Positions 32,393 through 41,892 are shown, counted from the stretch's first letter. The stretch: DNA of 64,000 nt from UBA6109 sp035366835 (GCA_035366835.1 DAOSIS010000009.1:1-64000), one strand, 5' to 3'. Notes: a model not told the origin generated them from the letters alone. Translations and numbers: made by a program.

Positions 32393-35149
32393 ATGGAAGT
32401 CCAGGGTATGCAAAAGGACATGGAGGCCTTCGGGGCCCTGCTGACGAAGCGGCAGGAACTTGCGAAAGCGGCCCCGGAGGAGTCCGCGGCGGACGATCCG
32501 GTCCGCGCCCTCGCCCGCGCCCTTCATCCGGCGCTTCTGCAGATGGTCATCGCCGCCATCAAGGACGAATCGGCTTCCGCAAGGACCTTCCGTCTTGTGC
32601 CCGCCGGGGGAACGTCGGCGCTTCCTCCTTTCCAGGCAGGGCAGTACCTGAGCATCAAGGCAGGCAGGGGCGGCAGCCGCTTCACGCGGCCCTATTCCAT
32701 CTCCTCGGCGCCCTCGGACGCCGCCCGCGGGGGATACTGGGAGATCACGGTCCGCCGCAAGGAAGGCGGATTCTTTTCCGGACAGGTGTGGCGCACCTGG
32801 ACGCCCGGCACGATCCTGGAGGCGGCGGGGCCGCAAGGGCGGTTCTTCTTCGAACCGCTGAGGGACAGCCGTGAGATCGTTGCCGTAGCGGGCGGGAGCG
32901 GCATCACGCCCATCCGTTCCCTCGCCCGTGAGATCGCCTCCGGCGGCATCGACGCGAAACTGACGATCCTCTACGGCATCCGCACACCCGGCGAAATGCT
33001 CTTCCGGGAGGAATTCGCGGACCTGCAGCGGCGCCTGCCCGGCAGGATCCGCATCACCCACGTCTGCAGCGAACCCGACAGCTCCTGGCAGGGCGCCTGC
33101 GGCTTCATCACCGCCGACTGCATCCGCAGGAACGCCGGGCCCGTAGAAGGAAAGACCTTTTTCCTCTGCGGGCCGCCGGAGATGTACCGTTTCCTCGACA
33201 GGGAGATGGCGCTCCTTGCCGTCCCGGCGCGTCGCATCCATCGCGAGGTCTTCGGCGAAGAGGCGAACGTCCTGGGGAGGGTGGATTTCCTGGACCGCAC
33301 GGCAGGCCGGACCGTTTCCATCAAGGTCCGAAGGGGCCGGGAAGTTTTGACCCTCCCCGCGCAAACGAACGAAACGCTTCTCGTCGCGCTGGAAAAAGCA
33401 GGGCTCGCCCCCGATTCCTCGTGCCGGTCCGGAGAGTGCGGCCTCTGCCGGTCGCAGCTCATCGCGGGCGACGTCTGGACGAAACCGGAGAGCGACGGGC
33501 GGCGCGAGGCGGATCGGAGGCTCGGCTTCCTGCACCCCTGTTCGTCCTATCCCCTGGCGGATATCGAGATCGAAATCCCGCCGCTGTCTTCAGCCGCTGC
33601 CGCGAAGGCTCCGGCGTGCTTCGGGAAATCCTATGACGCCGTCGTCATCGGGGCGGGAAACGGCGGCCTCTGCGCCGCGCTGAAGCTCGCGAAGGAAGGC
33701 GCGAAGGTCCTCCTCCTGGAACAGCACAATCTTCCGGGCGGATTCGCCACGAGCTTCGTCCGCGGACGCTTCGAGTTCGAGACGTCTCTCCACGAGCTTT
33801 CGAACGTCGGCCCGCCGGAGAATGCCGGCTTCGTCCGCCGCTTCCTCCTGGACGAGTGCGGCGTGGACGCGGAATTCCTGCCCGTTCCCGAGGCCTATCA
33901 TCTTCTCCTCACGGACCGGGGCGTCAACGTGAAGCTTCCCTTCGGGATCGGACCCTTCATCGACGCCGTGGAAAAGGCGGTCCCGGGAAGCCGGGAGCCC
34001 CTGACCCGCTACCTTGGCGTCTGCAAGGAAATCTTCGACGGCATCGGCTACGTCGGCAAGATGAAAGGCGCGCCGGATCCCGCCGTGCTCATGGAAAAAT
34101 ACCCCTCCTTCCTCACGACATCGGGCTACAGCGTCGAGGAGGTGACGAAGACCTTCGGCTTTCCGCCGGCGGCCCTCGACCTTCTCTATCCCTATTGGTG
34201 CTACCTGGGGCTCCCCGTCTCGCGCCTCTCCTTCACGATCTGGGCACTCGTCCTCTACGACTACCTGTTCCGGGGAGCCTTCATTCCGAAAGGGACATCG
34301 CACGCCCTGTCCGCGGCGATCGATGCACGGCTCCGGGCGCTCGGCGGACACACGGCCTACGGCCTCCCAGTGGCGCGGATCCTCGTCGAAGACGGCAGGG
34401 CCGCCGGCGTCGTGACGGCCGACGGGGAAACGGTCCGCGCCCCCTGGGTGATCTCCAATGCCTCGCCGAACCTCGTCTACGGAAACTTGATCGAACCTCG
34501 GGACGCCGTTCCTCCCGGGGCGCGAAAGCTCACCAACGCGCGGCGGATCGGCGCCAGCGCGTTTGTCGTGTACCTGGGTCTCGACGCACCGCCCGAGAAG
34601 CTCAACATCGAAAGCTACGGCTACTTCATCGGGCCGGACATGGACACGGAAAAGGCCTATCGCAACTTCTTCGCCTTCGAGCCGCCGCGCATGCAGGCCG
34701 CGGTCTGCCTGAACATCGCAAACCCCGGCTGCTCGCCGCCGGGGACGACGATCCTTTCCATGACGGCCCTTGCCGGGCCCGATTCCTGGAAGGACGTGAA
34801 GCCGGCGGACTACGCCCGGACGAAGCGGGAATTCGCCGCCGCCATGATCGAGCAGTTCAGCCGCGCCGTGGGAGCGCCGCTCGCCGACCACATCGAGGAG
34901 ATCGAGATCGCCGCGCCACCGACCTTCGCCCGCTACACGGGGGCGTTCAAAGGGTCGATCTACGCCTACGAGCAGGACCCCTGGGATTCGGTGATCGCCC
35001 GCTCCCTGTCCTATCCCCAGGAACGCTTCATCAGGGGCCTGGAGTTCGTCGGGGGGAGCGCCGAGGCCGGCAGCGGCTACGAGGCCACCTACCTCTCCGG
35101 CCGGACGGCGGCGCAAAGAGTCCTGGCCAGGCTGAGAAAAACAGGATAA
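32393..35149 (+). CDS. Three-module redox fusion: ferredoxin-reductase / 2Fe-2S / phytoene-desaturase-like oxidoreductase
   Basis: A 918-aa cytoplasmic protein. Residues ~55-160 form an FNR-type FAD domain (RPYSISSAP at 99-107) and ~160-285 an NAD(P) domain (GGSGITP at 167-173; FLCGPPEMY). Residues ~300-397 are a plant-type 2Fe-2S ferredoxin with Cys344, Cys349, Cys352 and Cys383. From ~412 to the end lies a phytoene-desaturase/retinol-saturase-like FAD oxidoreductase (VVIGAGNGGLCAALKLAKEG). The layout implies NAD(P)H to FAD to 2Fe-2S to a second FAD that reduces or desaturates a hydrophobic substrate. GGAGGAACAGGC before ATG 32393 defines the start; the frame upstream runs through the repeats. 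It follows the acyl-CoA array after the repeat unit; shared function is possible but unproven. Confidence 0.88.
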   Translation: MEVQGMQKDMEAFGALLTKRQELAKAAPEESAADDPVRALARALHPALLQMVIAAIKDESASARTFRLVPAGGTSALPPFQAGQYLSIKAGRGGSRFTRPYSISSAPSDAARGGYWEITVRRKEGGFFSGQVWRTWTPGTILEAAGPQGRFFFEPLRDSREIVAVAGGSGITPIRSLAREIASGGIDAKLTILYGIRTPGEMLFREEFADLQRRLPGRIRITHVCSEPDSSWQGACGFITADCIRRNAGPVEGKTFFLCGPPEMYRFLDREMALLAVPARRIHREVFGEEANVLGRVDFLDRTAGRTVSIKVRRGREVLTLPAQTNETLLVALEKAGLAPDSSCRSGECGLCRSQLIAGDVWTKPESDGRREADRRLGFLHPCSSYPLADIEIEIPPLSSAAAAKAPACFGKSYDAVVIGAGNGGLCAALKLAKEGAKVLLLEQHNLPGGFATSFVRGRFEFETSLHELSNVGPPENAGFVRRFLLDECGVDAEFLPVPEAYHLLLTDRGVNVKLPFGIGPFIDAVEKAVPGSREPLTRYLGVCKEIFDGIGYVGKMKGAPDPAVLMEKYPSFLTTSGYSVEEVTKTFGFPPAALDLLYPYWCYLGLPVSRLSFTIWALVLYDYLFRGAFIPKGTSHALSAAIDARLRALGGHTAYGLPVARILVEDGRAAGVVTADGETVRAPWVISNASPNLVYGNLIEPRDAVPPGARKLTNARRIGASAFVVYLGLDAPPEKLNIESYGYFIGPDMDTEKAYRNFFAFEPPRMQAAVCLNIANPGCSPPGTTILSMTALAGPDSWKDVKPADYARTKREFAAAMIEQFSRAVGAPLADHIEEIEIAAPPTFARYTGAFKGSIYAYEQDPWDSVIARSLSYPQERFIRGLEFVGGSAEAGSGYEATYLSGRTAAQRVLARLRKTG

Positions 35150-35236
35150 TACCACCCCTGAAACGTCTCCGGACCCGTGACGCCCGCGACTCCGACAGCC
35201 GACGTTTGCACCATGTGATTTCAGGAAGGAATGGAC

Positions 35237-35692
35237 ATGATCTTGGATGTACTGAAGAATGCGCACCGTTATCCGGCCTTGAACAAAGGGTTTGCAGGAG
35301 CAATGGAGTTTTTTCTGCGACCGGATTTGAAGGGACTGCCGATTGGGAAATATGAGATCGACGGCGACCGCGTCTACGCGATGGTTTCCAAGGATCCCGG
35401 CCGCAGGAAAGAGGATGCCCTGCTCGAGACGCATGAAAGGTACATCGACATTCAATTGGTCCTGGCGGGAACCGATGACATGGGATGGAAGCCCAAGTCA
35501 TTGTGCAGGCAACCATCCGGGGAATACGATCAGAAGAATGACATCCAGTTCTTTGCAGACGAACCGGATGCCTGGCTTTCGGTACGAAGCGGAGCGTTTG
35601 TCGTCTTTTTCCCGGAAGATGCGCATATGCCATTGATCTCGTCGGGGCAACTCCACAAAATCGTTGTAAAGGTCGCAGCGGTCCCAGCGTAG
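35237..35692 (+). CDS. YhcH/YjgK/YiaL family protein (DUF386)
   Basis: A 151-aa cupin-like protein of the YhcH/EbgC family, seen in sugar and sialic-acid loci, where it may be an anomerase or sugar-binding enzyme. Recognisable segments are KYEIDGDRVYAMVS, LETHERYIDIQLVLAG and FFPEDAHMPLI, the last two carrying the metal-binding Glu and His. ATG 35237 is favoured because AGGAAGGA lies 6 nt away; an ATG at 35231 abuts the ribosome site. No sugar genes are near. Confidence 0.82.
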   Translation: MILDVLKNAHRYPALNKGFAGAMEFFLRPDLKGLPIGKYEIDGDRVYAMVSKDPGRRKEDALLETHERYIDIQLVLAGTDDMGWKPKSLCRQPSGEYDQKNDIQFFADEPDAWLSVRSGAFVVFFPEDAHMPLISSGQLHKIVVKVAAVPA

Positions 35693-35760
35693 GAAAGTGC
35701 GGAAAAGGAACTCATCCGGGACGAGCAAATACGGCGGCGAGTCTTGTCGGTGGGAAGATC

Positions 35761-36216
35761 ATGGAAACAAGAGCGCTCCACGCATCTGAATTGGACGATC
35801 TTCTCGCCTTGTACGCGCATCTGCACGATTCAGACATACCGTTGCCCCGTAGAGACCGAGTCGAGGCGACGTGGCGGGAAATCCAGGAAAACTCTCGTCT
35901 GAAGTACTTTGGGGTCTACATCGACGGCAAGCTCGTTTCGTCTTGCACCTTGAGCATCACCCCGAATCTGACTCGCGGCTGCAAACCGTACGGGCTTGTC
36001 GAGAATGTGGTTACGCACAAGGATTTCAGGAGCAGAGGTCACGGGAAAGCCGTGCTCGAGTGTGCCTTGCGGTATGCGTGGAGCCAAGGTTGCTACAAGG
36101 TCATGTTGCTTACCGGCAGAAAGGACGAAGGGACATACCGATTCTATGAGTCGGCGGGATTTGACCGGAATGCAAAGCAGGCATTCCTGGCAAAGCCGGG
36201 GAAGACGGGCAAATAG
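35761..36216 (+). CDS. GNAT family N-acetyltransferase
   Basis: A 151-aa acetyl-CoA-dependent acyltransferase. The acetyl-CoA loop is visible as VTHKDFRSRGHGKAVLECAL, followed by the beta-bulge strand KVMLLTGRKDEGTYRFYESAGF, which is typical of GNAT proteins. Acceptor unknown. It lies 68 bp after the YhcH gene and 146 bp before the MFS pseudogene. Confidence 0.88.
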   Translation: METRALHASELDDLLALYAHLHDSDIPLPRRDRVEATWREIQENSRLKYFGVYIDGKLVSSCTLSITPNLTRGCKPYGLVENVVTHKDFRSRGHGKAVLECALRYAWSQGCYKVMLLTGRKDEGTYRFYESAGFDRNAKQAFLAKPGKTGK

Positions 36217-36362
36217 CATGCAGGGAGTGCGGGAAGCCTTCGAGAAGCTGAGACGCCTCAACAACGGGAAGGGCAAGGGGAGAGGATGCCGCAAAGGGGC
36301 TATTGAATTATGAGCGGAAAAGGAATAGCGTCGCTGCAAACTTCAGAAAGCCGGATGATCAG

Positions 36363-37591
36363 ATGAGAGACTATGACCGCATCGCAAAGAGAATCACGGC
36401 GGTGCTCTTTTTTCCCAAAGCCTCAGTTCGGCCGGCTTCATCGCCGCCTTCACAGTCAATGCCCTCGTCGGCGTTGAGCTGACCGGCCGGACGGCCATGG
36501 CAGGCGTGCCGGGCGCCGTCTACGTGCTCGGCCAGGCCTGCGGCGCCCTCGTCTGGGGCTTCAGCTTTGAGAGGATCGGGCGCAGACGGGGGCTGGCACT
36601 GGGGCAAATCATCGGGGTCGTTGGATCGGCCGTCGCCGTGGCCGCGGTGGTCGAAGGCACTTTTCTGCTCTTTCTGGCAGGTCTCGTCATGGTCGGAATG
36701 GCCAGATCCGCCGTGGATCTCGGGCGCTTTATCGCCGCGGAAGTCCATCAGCCCGAAAAGCGGGGACAGGCGATCTCCAGGGTCGTCCTGGGAAGCACGG
36801 TCGGCGCAGTTGCGGGACCTCTCCTGGTCGGCCCCACGGGCCGGTTGGCGGCGTCGGCCGGATTGTCCGAACTGGCCGGCCCTTACGGCGTCGGATTGGT
36901 CGCGCTTGTCATTGCGGCGATACTGATCTTGTGGGGACTGAGACCGGAGCCGCGCGATATTGCAAGGGAACTCAGCAGCCTGCATGCCGCGGCGGGCCGC
37001 CCGCAGCAGACCCGTGGTCTTGCCGGGATTCTGCGGCAGCCCGGCGTTATCGTGGCAATGGTCACCATGGCCTTCGCCCAAATGGTCATGATGGTTCCCA
37101 TGTCGATCACTTCCGTCCACATGAGGACCTGCCACCATCCGCTGACGTCGGTCTCTGTTGTGATATCCGCCCACACCCTGGGCATGTACGCGTTTTCTCT
37201 TCTTTCCGGAAAAATGACGGACCGGTGAGGCCGGCAGCCGGTTATCATCCTGGGTTCTCTGGTTATGATGATCTCCTGCGTCATGGCCGCGCCGTCGGTC
37301 AGCCTGCTGCCGCTGGTGGCTGCCCTCTTCCTCCTCGGCCTGGGCTGGAACTTTGCCTATGTCGCGGGGTCCGCGCTGCTTGCGGACCAGCTTTCGCCCC
37401 GGGAAAGGGCCAAAACCCAGGGATTCAACGACCTGATCCTGAATTTTTCCTCGGCGGGAAGCCAGATCGGGAGCGGTGTGCTTTACGCGGCCGGCGGTTT
37501 CGGGCTCATGGGTCTGGCATCGGCGGCGATGGCGCTGGTGCCGCCCGCCGCAATCTTCTGGTGGCGGGCTGTCCGCCGCAGGACATCCTGA
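36363..37591 (+). pseudogene. Major facilitator superfamily transporter, disrupted by a frameshift and an in-frame TGA
   Basis: The reconstructed protein is about 409 aa with 12 helices. Translation begins MRDYDRIAKRITAVLF at 36363; in the T6 run at about 36411 the frame must shift by one (a seventh T restores it) to continue SQSLSSAGFIAAFTVNALVG. At 37226 a TGA interrupts the loop motif DR-x-GRQPV in the same frame, where Trp (TGG) or Phe would be expected, and the sequence then continues to a normal end at 37591. Two independent lesions indicate a recent pseudogene of an unknown-substrate transporter, unless the T-run call is a sequencing error. Confidence 0.8.
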
Positions 37592-37676
37592 ACGGGAACG
37601 GGTCTTCCCCATGATCGGGCCGCCCCCTGATGAACCGCCCTGTCCGGCAACGAAACCGCCTGCCGCCTCGATGAGA

Positions 37677-37705
37677 TTGTCCGCACCGCAAAAGCGTGTT
37701 ACATA
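37677..37705 (+). promoter_or_regulatory. Candidate promoter of the PrpR-type regulator
   Basis: TTGTCC (37677-37682) and TACATA (37700-37705) with a 17-bp spacer, about 30 bp before the start codon. Confidence 0.4.
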
Positions 37706-37735
37706 ACATCGCACTTCCGTCTCCGGAGCCGGACC

Positions 37736-39622
37736 ATGATCCGCATCACCGTCATGAGCGCGCCGATGCTGTCGTCGGTCATCCAGAACCTCCGCTACGC
37801 GCCGCCCCCCAACGTCACCATCCGCGTGATCGATGCGATCCTGGAGGAGGCCGTGGCCATCGCGAAGCGGATCGAAGCCGCGGGCGAGGCGGACGTTTTC
37901 GTCTCCGGCGGCGGCAACGCGCGCATCATCTCCGGCGCCGTGAAAAAGCCGCTCGTCGAAATCAGCGTCACCGGCTTCGACATCCTGCATGCCCTCAAGG
38001 CGGCGCGGAAATTTTCCGACCGCGTGGCGGTGTTTGCCTTCCGGGAACAGATCGAACATCTTTCGGGCGTACTCGATGTCCTGTCCATGGAAGTCAGGAC
38101 CGTCATGTACGATCTGGACCGGTTTGCCCAGGTGGAGAGAATGATGGACGAACTCCTCGACGAGGGCATCCGCACCGTCATCGGCTCCAGCCTGGTCTTC
38201 CAGACGGCGCAGCGGCGGGGCATGAATGCGGTCTTCATCTACTCCGCCGACAGCGTCAAGCGCGCCCTCGACCAGGCCGTGCAGATCGGATTGTCCAGCC
38301 GCGAGGAGGCGAACAAGGCCAGGGAGTTCAAGACGATCCTCGATTTCACCTACGGCGGTATCATCGCCACCGACCGTGAGGGTGTGGTTACGGTCTTCAA
38401 CCCCACGGCCGAGAAGATCACCGGGATCTCCAGGGACAAGGCGATCGGACGGTCCATCGGCGGACTCTTTCCCCATACGAGGTTCGCCGGGCTCGTACAC
38501 CTGCGCGAGCCGGAACTCAACCAGATCCAGTCCGTGGGCGATCGCCGCATCCTGACGAACCACATTCCCATCCTCTCCGACGGAGCGCTCACCGGTGCCG
38601 TCGTGACCTTTCAGGATGTGGCGACCATCCAGGAGGCGGAGGCGAAGATCCGCAGCAAGCTCTTCAGCAAAGGGTTCCACGTCAAGACAAACCTGGACGA
38701 CGTCCACGGCCGCAGTCCGGCGGTCCTGCGGGCGAAGGAAGAGGCGCGGCGCTACGCCAGCAGCGACGCCACGGTTCTGATTCTGGGCGAGTCGGGAACC
38801 GGAAAGGAGCTTTTCGCCCGCGGCATCCACAGCGCCGGCAAGCGGGCCAGCCAGCCTTTTGTCGCGGTCAACTGCGCGGCCTTTCAGGAGTCGCTCCTGG
38901 AAAGCGAACTCTTCGGTTATGACGAGGGCGCCTTCACGGGTGCGCGCCGGGGCGGCAAACAGGGACTCCTGGAACTCGCCCACGGCGGCACGTTCTTCTT
39001 CGACGAAATCGCCGAGATGCCGACGTCGCTCCAGACGCGCCTGCTGCGGGTGCTGGAGGAGCGGGAGGTCATGCACATCGGCGGGGAGAAGATCATCCCC
39101 GTGGACATCCGCGTCATCGCCGCCACCAACAGGGATCTCTGGGAGTCCGTCAAGGCGGGACGGTTCCGCGAAGATCTCTATTATCGCCTGAATGTCCTCA
39201 TCCTCCGTGTTCCGTCGCTCCGTGAACGGCCTGAAGACATTCCCCTGCTGGCCTCGCTGTTCCTATCGGAAATGCTTCCGGACATGCCTGCAAGCGAGAT
39301 CCGCGCCGTCGCCAAGCATCCCTGTCTCCGCCGATACGACTGGCCGGGCAACATCAGGGAGCTCAAGAACTTCATGGAGCGCTTCGCGGTTCTTTCCCCC
39401 TCTTTCCCCGACGCGGATTCTCTCTTGGTTTCTCTTTTTAGGCCCCAGGAGGCGGCGGCATGCTCGGCAGCCGTGGATGCAGCCCGCGTCCTCCGCGAGT
39501 CCGGCGGTAACCGCGCGGAGGCGGCAAGAAAACTGGGGATCAGCCGATCCACCCTCTGGCGGAAACTCAAGGCACTGGGGGTTCAATCCACCACCCCACG
39601 GCCGGCCGGCCGCAACAAATGA
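37736..39622 (+). CDS. PrpR-type sigma54-dependent transcriptional activator
   Basis: A 628-aa enhancer-binding protein. Residues ~10-185 form a PrpR_N ligand-sensing domain, ~195-310 a PAS domain (FTYGGIIATDREGVVTVFNPTAEKITG), and ~322-550 the AAA+ domain with Walker A GESGTGKE, the sigma54-contact loop GAFTGA and DEIAEMP. A Fis-type helix-turn-helix lies at ~590-620 (GGNRAEAARKLGISRSTLWRKLKALG). The family senses 2-methylcitrate or related acids. A dyad binding site and a perfect -24/-12 promoter lie directly downstream, so it almost certainly activates the lyase-TRAP-hydro-lyase operon. Confidence 0.94.
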   Translation: MIRITVMSAPMLSSVIQNLRYAPPPNVTIRVIDAILEEAVAIAKRIEAAGEADVFVSGGGNARIISGAVKKPLVEISVTGFDILHALKAARKFSDRVAVFAFREQIEHLSGVLDVLSMEVRTVMYDLDRFAQVERMMDELLDEGIRTVIGSSLVFQTAQRRGMNAVFIYSADSVKRALDQAVQIGLSSREEANKAREFKTILDFTYGGIIATDREGVVTVFNPTAEKITGISRDKAIGRSIGGLFPHTRFAGLVHLREPELNQIQSVGDRRILTNHIPILSDGALTGAVVTFQDVATIQEAEAKIRSKLFSKGFHVKTNLDDVHGRSPAVLRAKEEARRYASSDATVLILGESGTGKELFARGIHSAGKRASQPFVAVNCAAFQESLLESELFGYDEGAFTGARRGGKQGLLELAHGGTFFFDEIAEMPTSLQTRLLRVLEEREVMHIGGEKIIPVDIRVIAATNRDLWESVKAGRFREDLYYRLNVLILRVPSLRERPEDIPLLASLFLSEMLPDMPASEIRAVAKHPCLRRYDWPGNIRELKNFMERFAVLSPSFPDADSLLVSLFRPQEAAACSAAVDAARVLRESGGNRAEAARKLGISRSTLWRKLKALGVQSTTPRPAGRNK

Positions 39623-39642
39623 AACATTCCTGAGACGGTTTG

Positions 39643-39660
39643 TGAAACGACTGCGTTTCA
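39643..39660. promoter_or_regulatory. Enhancer (UAS) dyad for the PrpR-type activator
   Basis: TGAAACG-N4-CGTTTCA, perfect 7-bp arms, 63 bp upstream of the -24 box. An extra half-site TGAAACA lies at 39620-39626, overlapping the activator's stop codon. Confidence 0.65.
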
Positions 39661-39723
39661 TGCAGCCGCGGCCAAATTCCCCTCTGCGCGGTAACCGGTG
39701 ATAATTTTTAAATTTATTTTCAG

Positions 39724-39739
39724 TGGCACAGGCCTTGCT
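39724..39739 (+). promoter_or_regulatory. Sigma54 promoter of the lyase-TRAP-hydro-lyase operon
   Basis: TGGCACAGGCCTTGCT matches the sigma54 consensus TGGCAC-N5-TTGCT at every conserved base, with GG and GC 10 nt apart. Confidence 0.9.
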
Positions 39740-39845
39740 CACCCTGGTGTCATGAGATGCGTCTTTGGCGCATCCAACACACAAGACCTGATGCGCGCCG
39801 GATAATGTCGCTTTGATCACGGACGCGGAGGGGCAAGGAGGGTTT

Positions 39846-40727
39846 ATGCCGGATTCGAAAAAGACAGCGGTTCTGAGGAAGCTGATCCGGAGCAAGGATT
39901 TCCTGCTGATGCCGGGCTGCTTCAACGCACTTTCCGCGCGGCTCGTGGAGCAGGCGGGATTTCCCGCCGCCTACATTACCGGGGCGGGCGTGGCGAGCAA
40001 CTTCCTCGGGTACCCGGACATGGGGCTTACGTCGATGGCGGAGGTCCTGGAAAATGCCCGGAACATCGTCCAGGTGACGAACATTCCGGTGGTCTGCGAT
40101 TGCGACACGGGCTTCGGCAATGCCGTGAACGTCATCCGGACGGTGCGCGACTTCGAAAGCGCCGGGATCGCGGGGATTCAGCTCGAAGACCAGGTGATGC
40201 CGAAGAAATGCGGCCACACCGAGGGGAAACTGCTCGTTTCGAAAGAGGAGATGGTCCAGAAGATCAAGGCGGCCGTCGACACGAGGAAGGACAAGGATTT
40301 TCTCTTCGTCATCCGTACGGACGCTATCGCCGTCAACGGCCTCGAAGACGCCCTGGACCGGGCAAAGGCTTATGAGGAGGCCGGCGCGGACGTCATCTTC
40401 GTTGAAGCGCCGCAGAACGTTGATCAGATGAAGCGCATCACCGGCGCGTTCAAGGTGCCGCTCCTGGCCAACATGGTCGAGGGCGGCGGAAAGACGCCGA
40501 TCCTGCCGACCGCGGAGCTCAAGGCCCTGGGGTACAAGATGGCCATCTACCCGACTGCCCTGTGGATGGCCTCCATCAAGGCGATGCAGGAGGTCCTGCA
40601 GGTCCTGAAGAAGGACGGGACGTCCCTGCCCTACGCCGAGCACATGGTCTCATTCCAGGAGATGTTCGAGATCGTCGGCCGCTCCGGCTACGCGGCCCTG
40701 GAAAAGAAATACGCGGCGAAGTGTTGA
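39846..40727 (+). CDS. Isocitrate-lyase/PEP-mutase superfamily lyase (2-methylisocitrate or 2,3-dimethylmalate lyase-like)
   Basis: A 293-aa Mg2+-dependent retro-aldol lyase. DTGFGNAVNV, GIQLEDQVMPKKCGH with the catalytic Cys, and VIRTDA are the family signature, so a C-C bond-cleaving lyase rather than PEP mutase is favoured. Candidate reactions are methylisocitrate to pyruvate plus succinate, or 2,3-dimethylmalate to pyruvate plus propionate. The absence of methylcitrate synthase, together with co-encoded TRAP and LeuCD-type hydratases, favours the dimethylmalate-like option; this is inference. AAGGAGGGTTT before ATG 39846 fixes the start. First gene after the sigma54 promoter. Confidence 0.88.
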   Translation: MPDSKKTAVLRKLIRSKDFLLMPGCFNALSARLVEQAGFPAAYITGAGVASNFLGYPDMGLTSMAEVLENARNIVQVTNIPVVCDCDTGFGNAVNVIRTVRDFESAGIAGIQLEDQVMPKKCGHTEGKLLVSKEEMVQKIKAAVDTRKDKDFLFVIRTDAIAVNGLEDALDRAKAYEEAGADVIFVEAPQNVDQMKRITGAFKVPLLANMVEGGGKTPILPTAELKALGYKMAIYPTALWMASIKAMQEVLQVLKKDGTSLPYAEHMVSFQEMFEIVGRSGYAALEKKYAAKC

Positions 40728-40791
40728 GGCAGGGTCGAGAGGTTTAGTTTTTTGAATAGCAGACATCTGCAATATTCTCAGGAGGAAAAAA

Positions 40792-41823
40792 ATGAAGCGA
40801 ACGTTTTGGAAATCGATGGCAGTACTGGCGATCGGCATCCTGGTTCTCGGCGGCCTGTCCCTTCCGTCGGCTGTCGCAGCGGAGAAGGTCATAAAAATCA
40901 CCATTCCGTCCCATGTTCCGCCTTCCTATCACGACATGTTCCCTCCCATTAAGCAGTTCGTGGACCGCGTCAACGAACTGGGCAAGGGGAAGGTTCAGGC
41001 GAACCTCTATCACTCCGAGAGCCTTTACAAAGTCAAGGACATCATCCCGGCCCTCATGAACGGCTCCTGCGAAATGGTCTTTCATACGAGCTCCCACACC
41101 ACGGGAGCTTGGCCGGAAATCGGCGGTCTGAATCTGCCCTTCCTGTACAAAAACAATGAGGACGTCATGGAACACTGGAAGCAGGGCGGCGAGCTCATGA
41201 ATCTGCTCAACAAGGAAATGGACCGCAAATACGGCGTCCGGATCCTCGGTGCAGGAATCACGGGATCGATCTGGCTCTGGACCATCGACAAGAAGCCCGT
41301 CACAAAACCGGCCGACCTCAAGGGCCTCAAGATCCGCACCACCGGAAAAGTCGACGCCGATTTCGTCAAGGCGTGCGGCGGCTCTCCGATCTTCCTGTCC
41401 TCCGCGGAAACCTACGAGGCGCTCCAGCGGGGCACCATCGAAGGGTTGACGACCTTCCCGGGCGGCCTTGTCGGCCGGAACCTGGATGAAGTGCTGCGCT
41501 ACGGACTGGACACCGGGGCACCCATGACGGCCTGGGCCTACCAGCTTTATGCCCTGAACAAGACCTTCAACGCCTGGCCGAAGGATGTTCAGGAGGTTAT
41601 TCTCACCGCCGCGAGGGAATTCGATACGGCGATGTTCAAGAGCATGATGAAGTACGAACAGGAAGTCGTTTTCCCGCGGATCACCAAGAAGGTGAAGATC
41701 CTGAAACCGACGGCCGAGGATCTCAAGAAGTTCCAGGAAGTCGGTGCCACGATCTTCCCGACGTGGACCAAGACTGTGGATAAGGATTTCGCTCAGAAGT
41801 TCATCGATCTGAGCCGCAAGTAA
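40792..41823 (+). CDS. dctP: TRAP transporter substrate-binding protein DctP
   Basis: A 343-aa periplasmic binding protein with a Sec signal peptide (MKRTFWKSMAVLAIGILVLGG...SAVAA, cleavage about residue 29-30). The DctP core includes the solute-contact Arg region GLKIRTTGKVDADFV. TRAP systems take up mono- and dicarboxylates by Na+ symport. GGAGGAAAAAA precedes the start. It is separated from dctQM by ~155 bp containing a large stem-loop, a common arrangement that lets the binding protein be made in excess. Confidence 0.93.
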   Translation: MKRTFWKSMAVLAIGILVLGGLSLPSAVAAEKVIKITIPSHVPPSYHDMFPPIKQFVDRVNELGKGKVQANLYHSESLYKVKDIIPALMNGSCEMVFHTSSHTTGAWPEIGGLNLPFLYKNNEDVMEHWKQGGELMNLLNKEMDRKYGVRILGAGITGSIWLWTIDKKPVTKPADLKGLKIRTTGKVDADFVKACGGSPIFLSSAETYEALQRGTIEGLTTFPGGLVGRNLDEVLRYGLDTGAPMTAWAYQLYALNKTFNAWPKDVQEVILTAAREFDTAMFKSMMKYEQEVVFPRITKKVKILKPTAEDLKKFQEVGATIFPTWTKTVDKDFAQKFIDLSRK

Positions 41824-41838
41824 CAGGATTCTGTGGGT

Positions 41839-41892
41839 TGTCTGTCTGGCGGGCTGGTTTGCCCTCCTTTATCCGGCCCGCCAGGGCAGACA
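41839..41892 (+). terminator. Stem-loop between dctP and dctQ (processing or partial-termination site)
   Basis: CTGGCGGGC (41846-41854) pairs with GCCCGCCAG (41876-41884), with an outer TGTCTG/CAGACA pair. No T-tract follows, so it more likely protects or processes the mRNA than terminates it. Confidence 0.5.

Noticed and set aside
37226..37228. TGA as a selenocysteine or recoded codon in the MFS gene
   Set aside because: No SECIS-like hairpin is evident right after it, transporters of this family do not use Sec, and a second lesion exists upstream.
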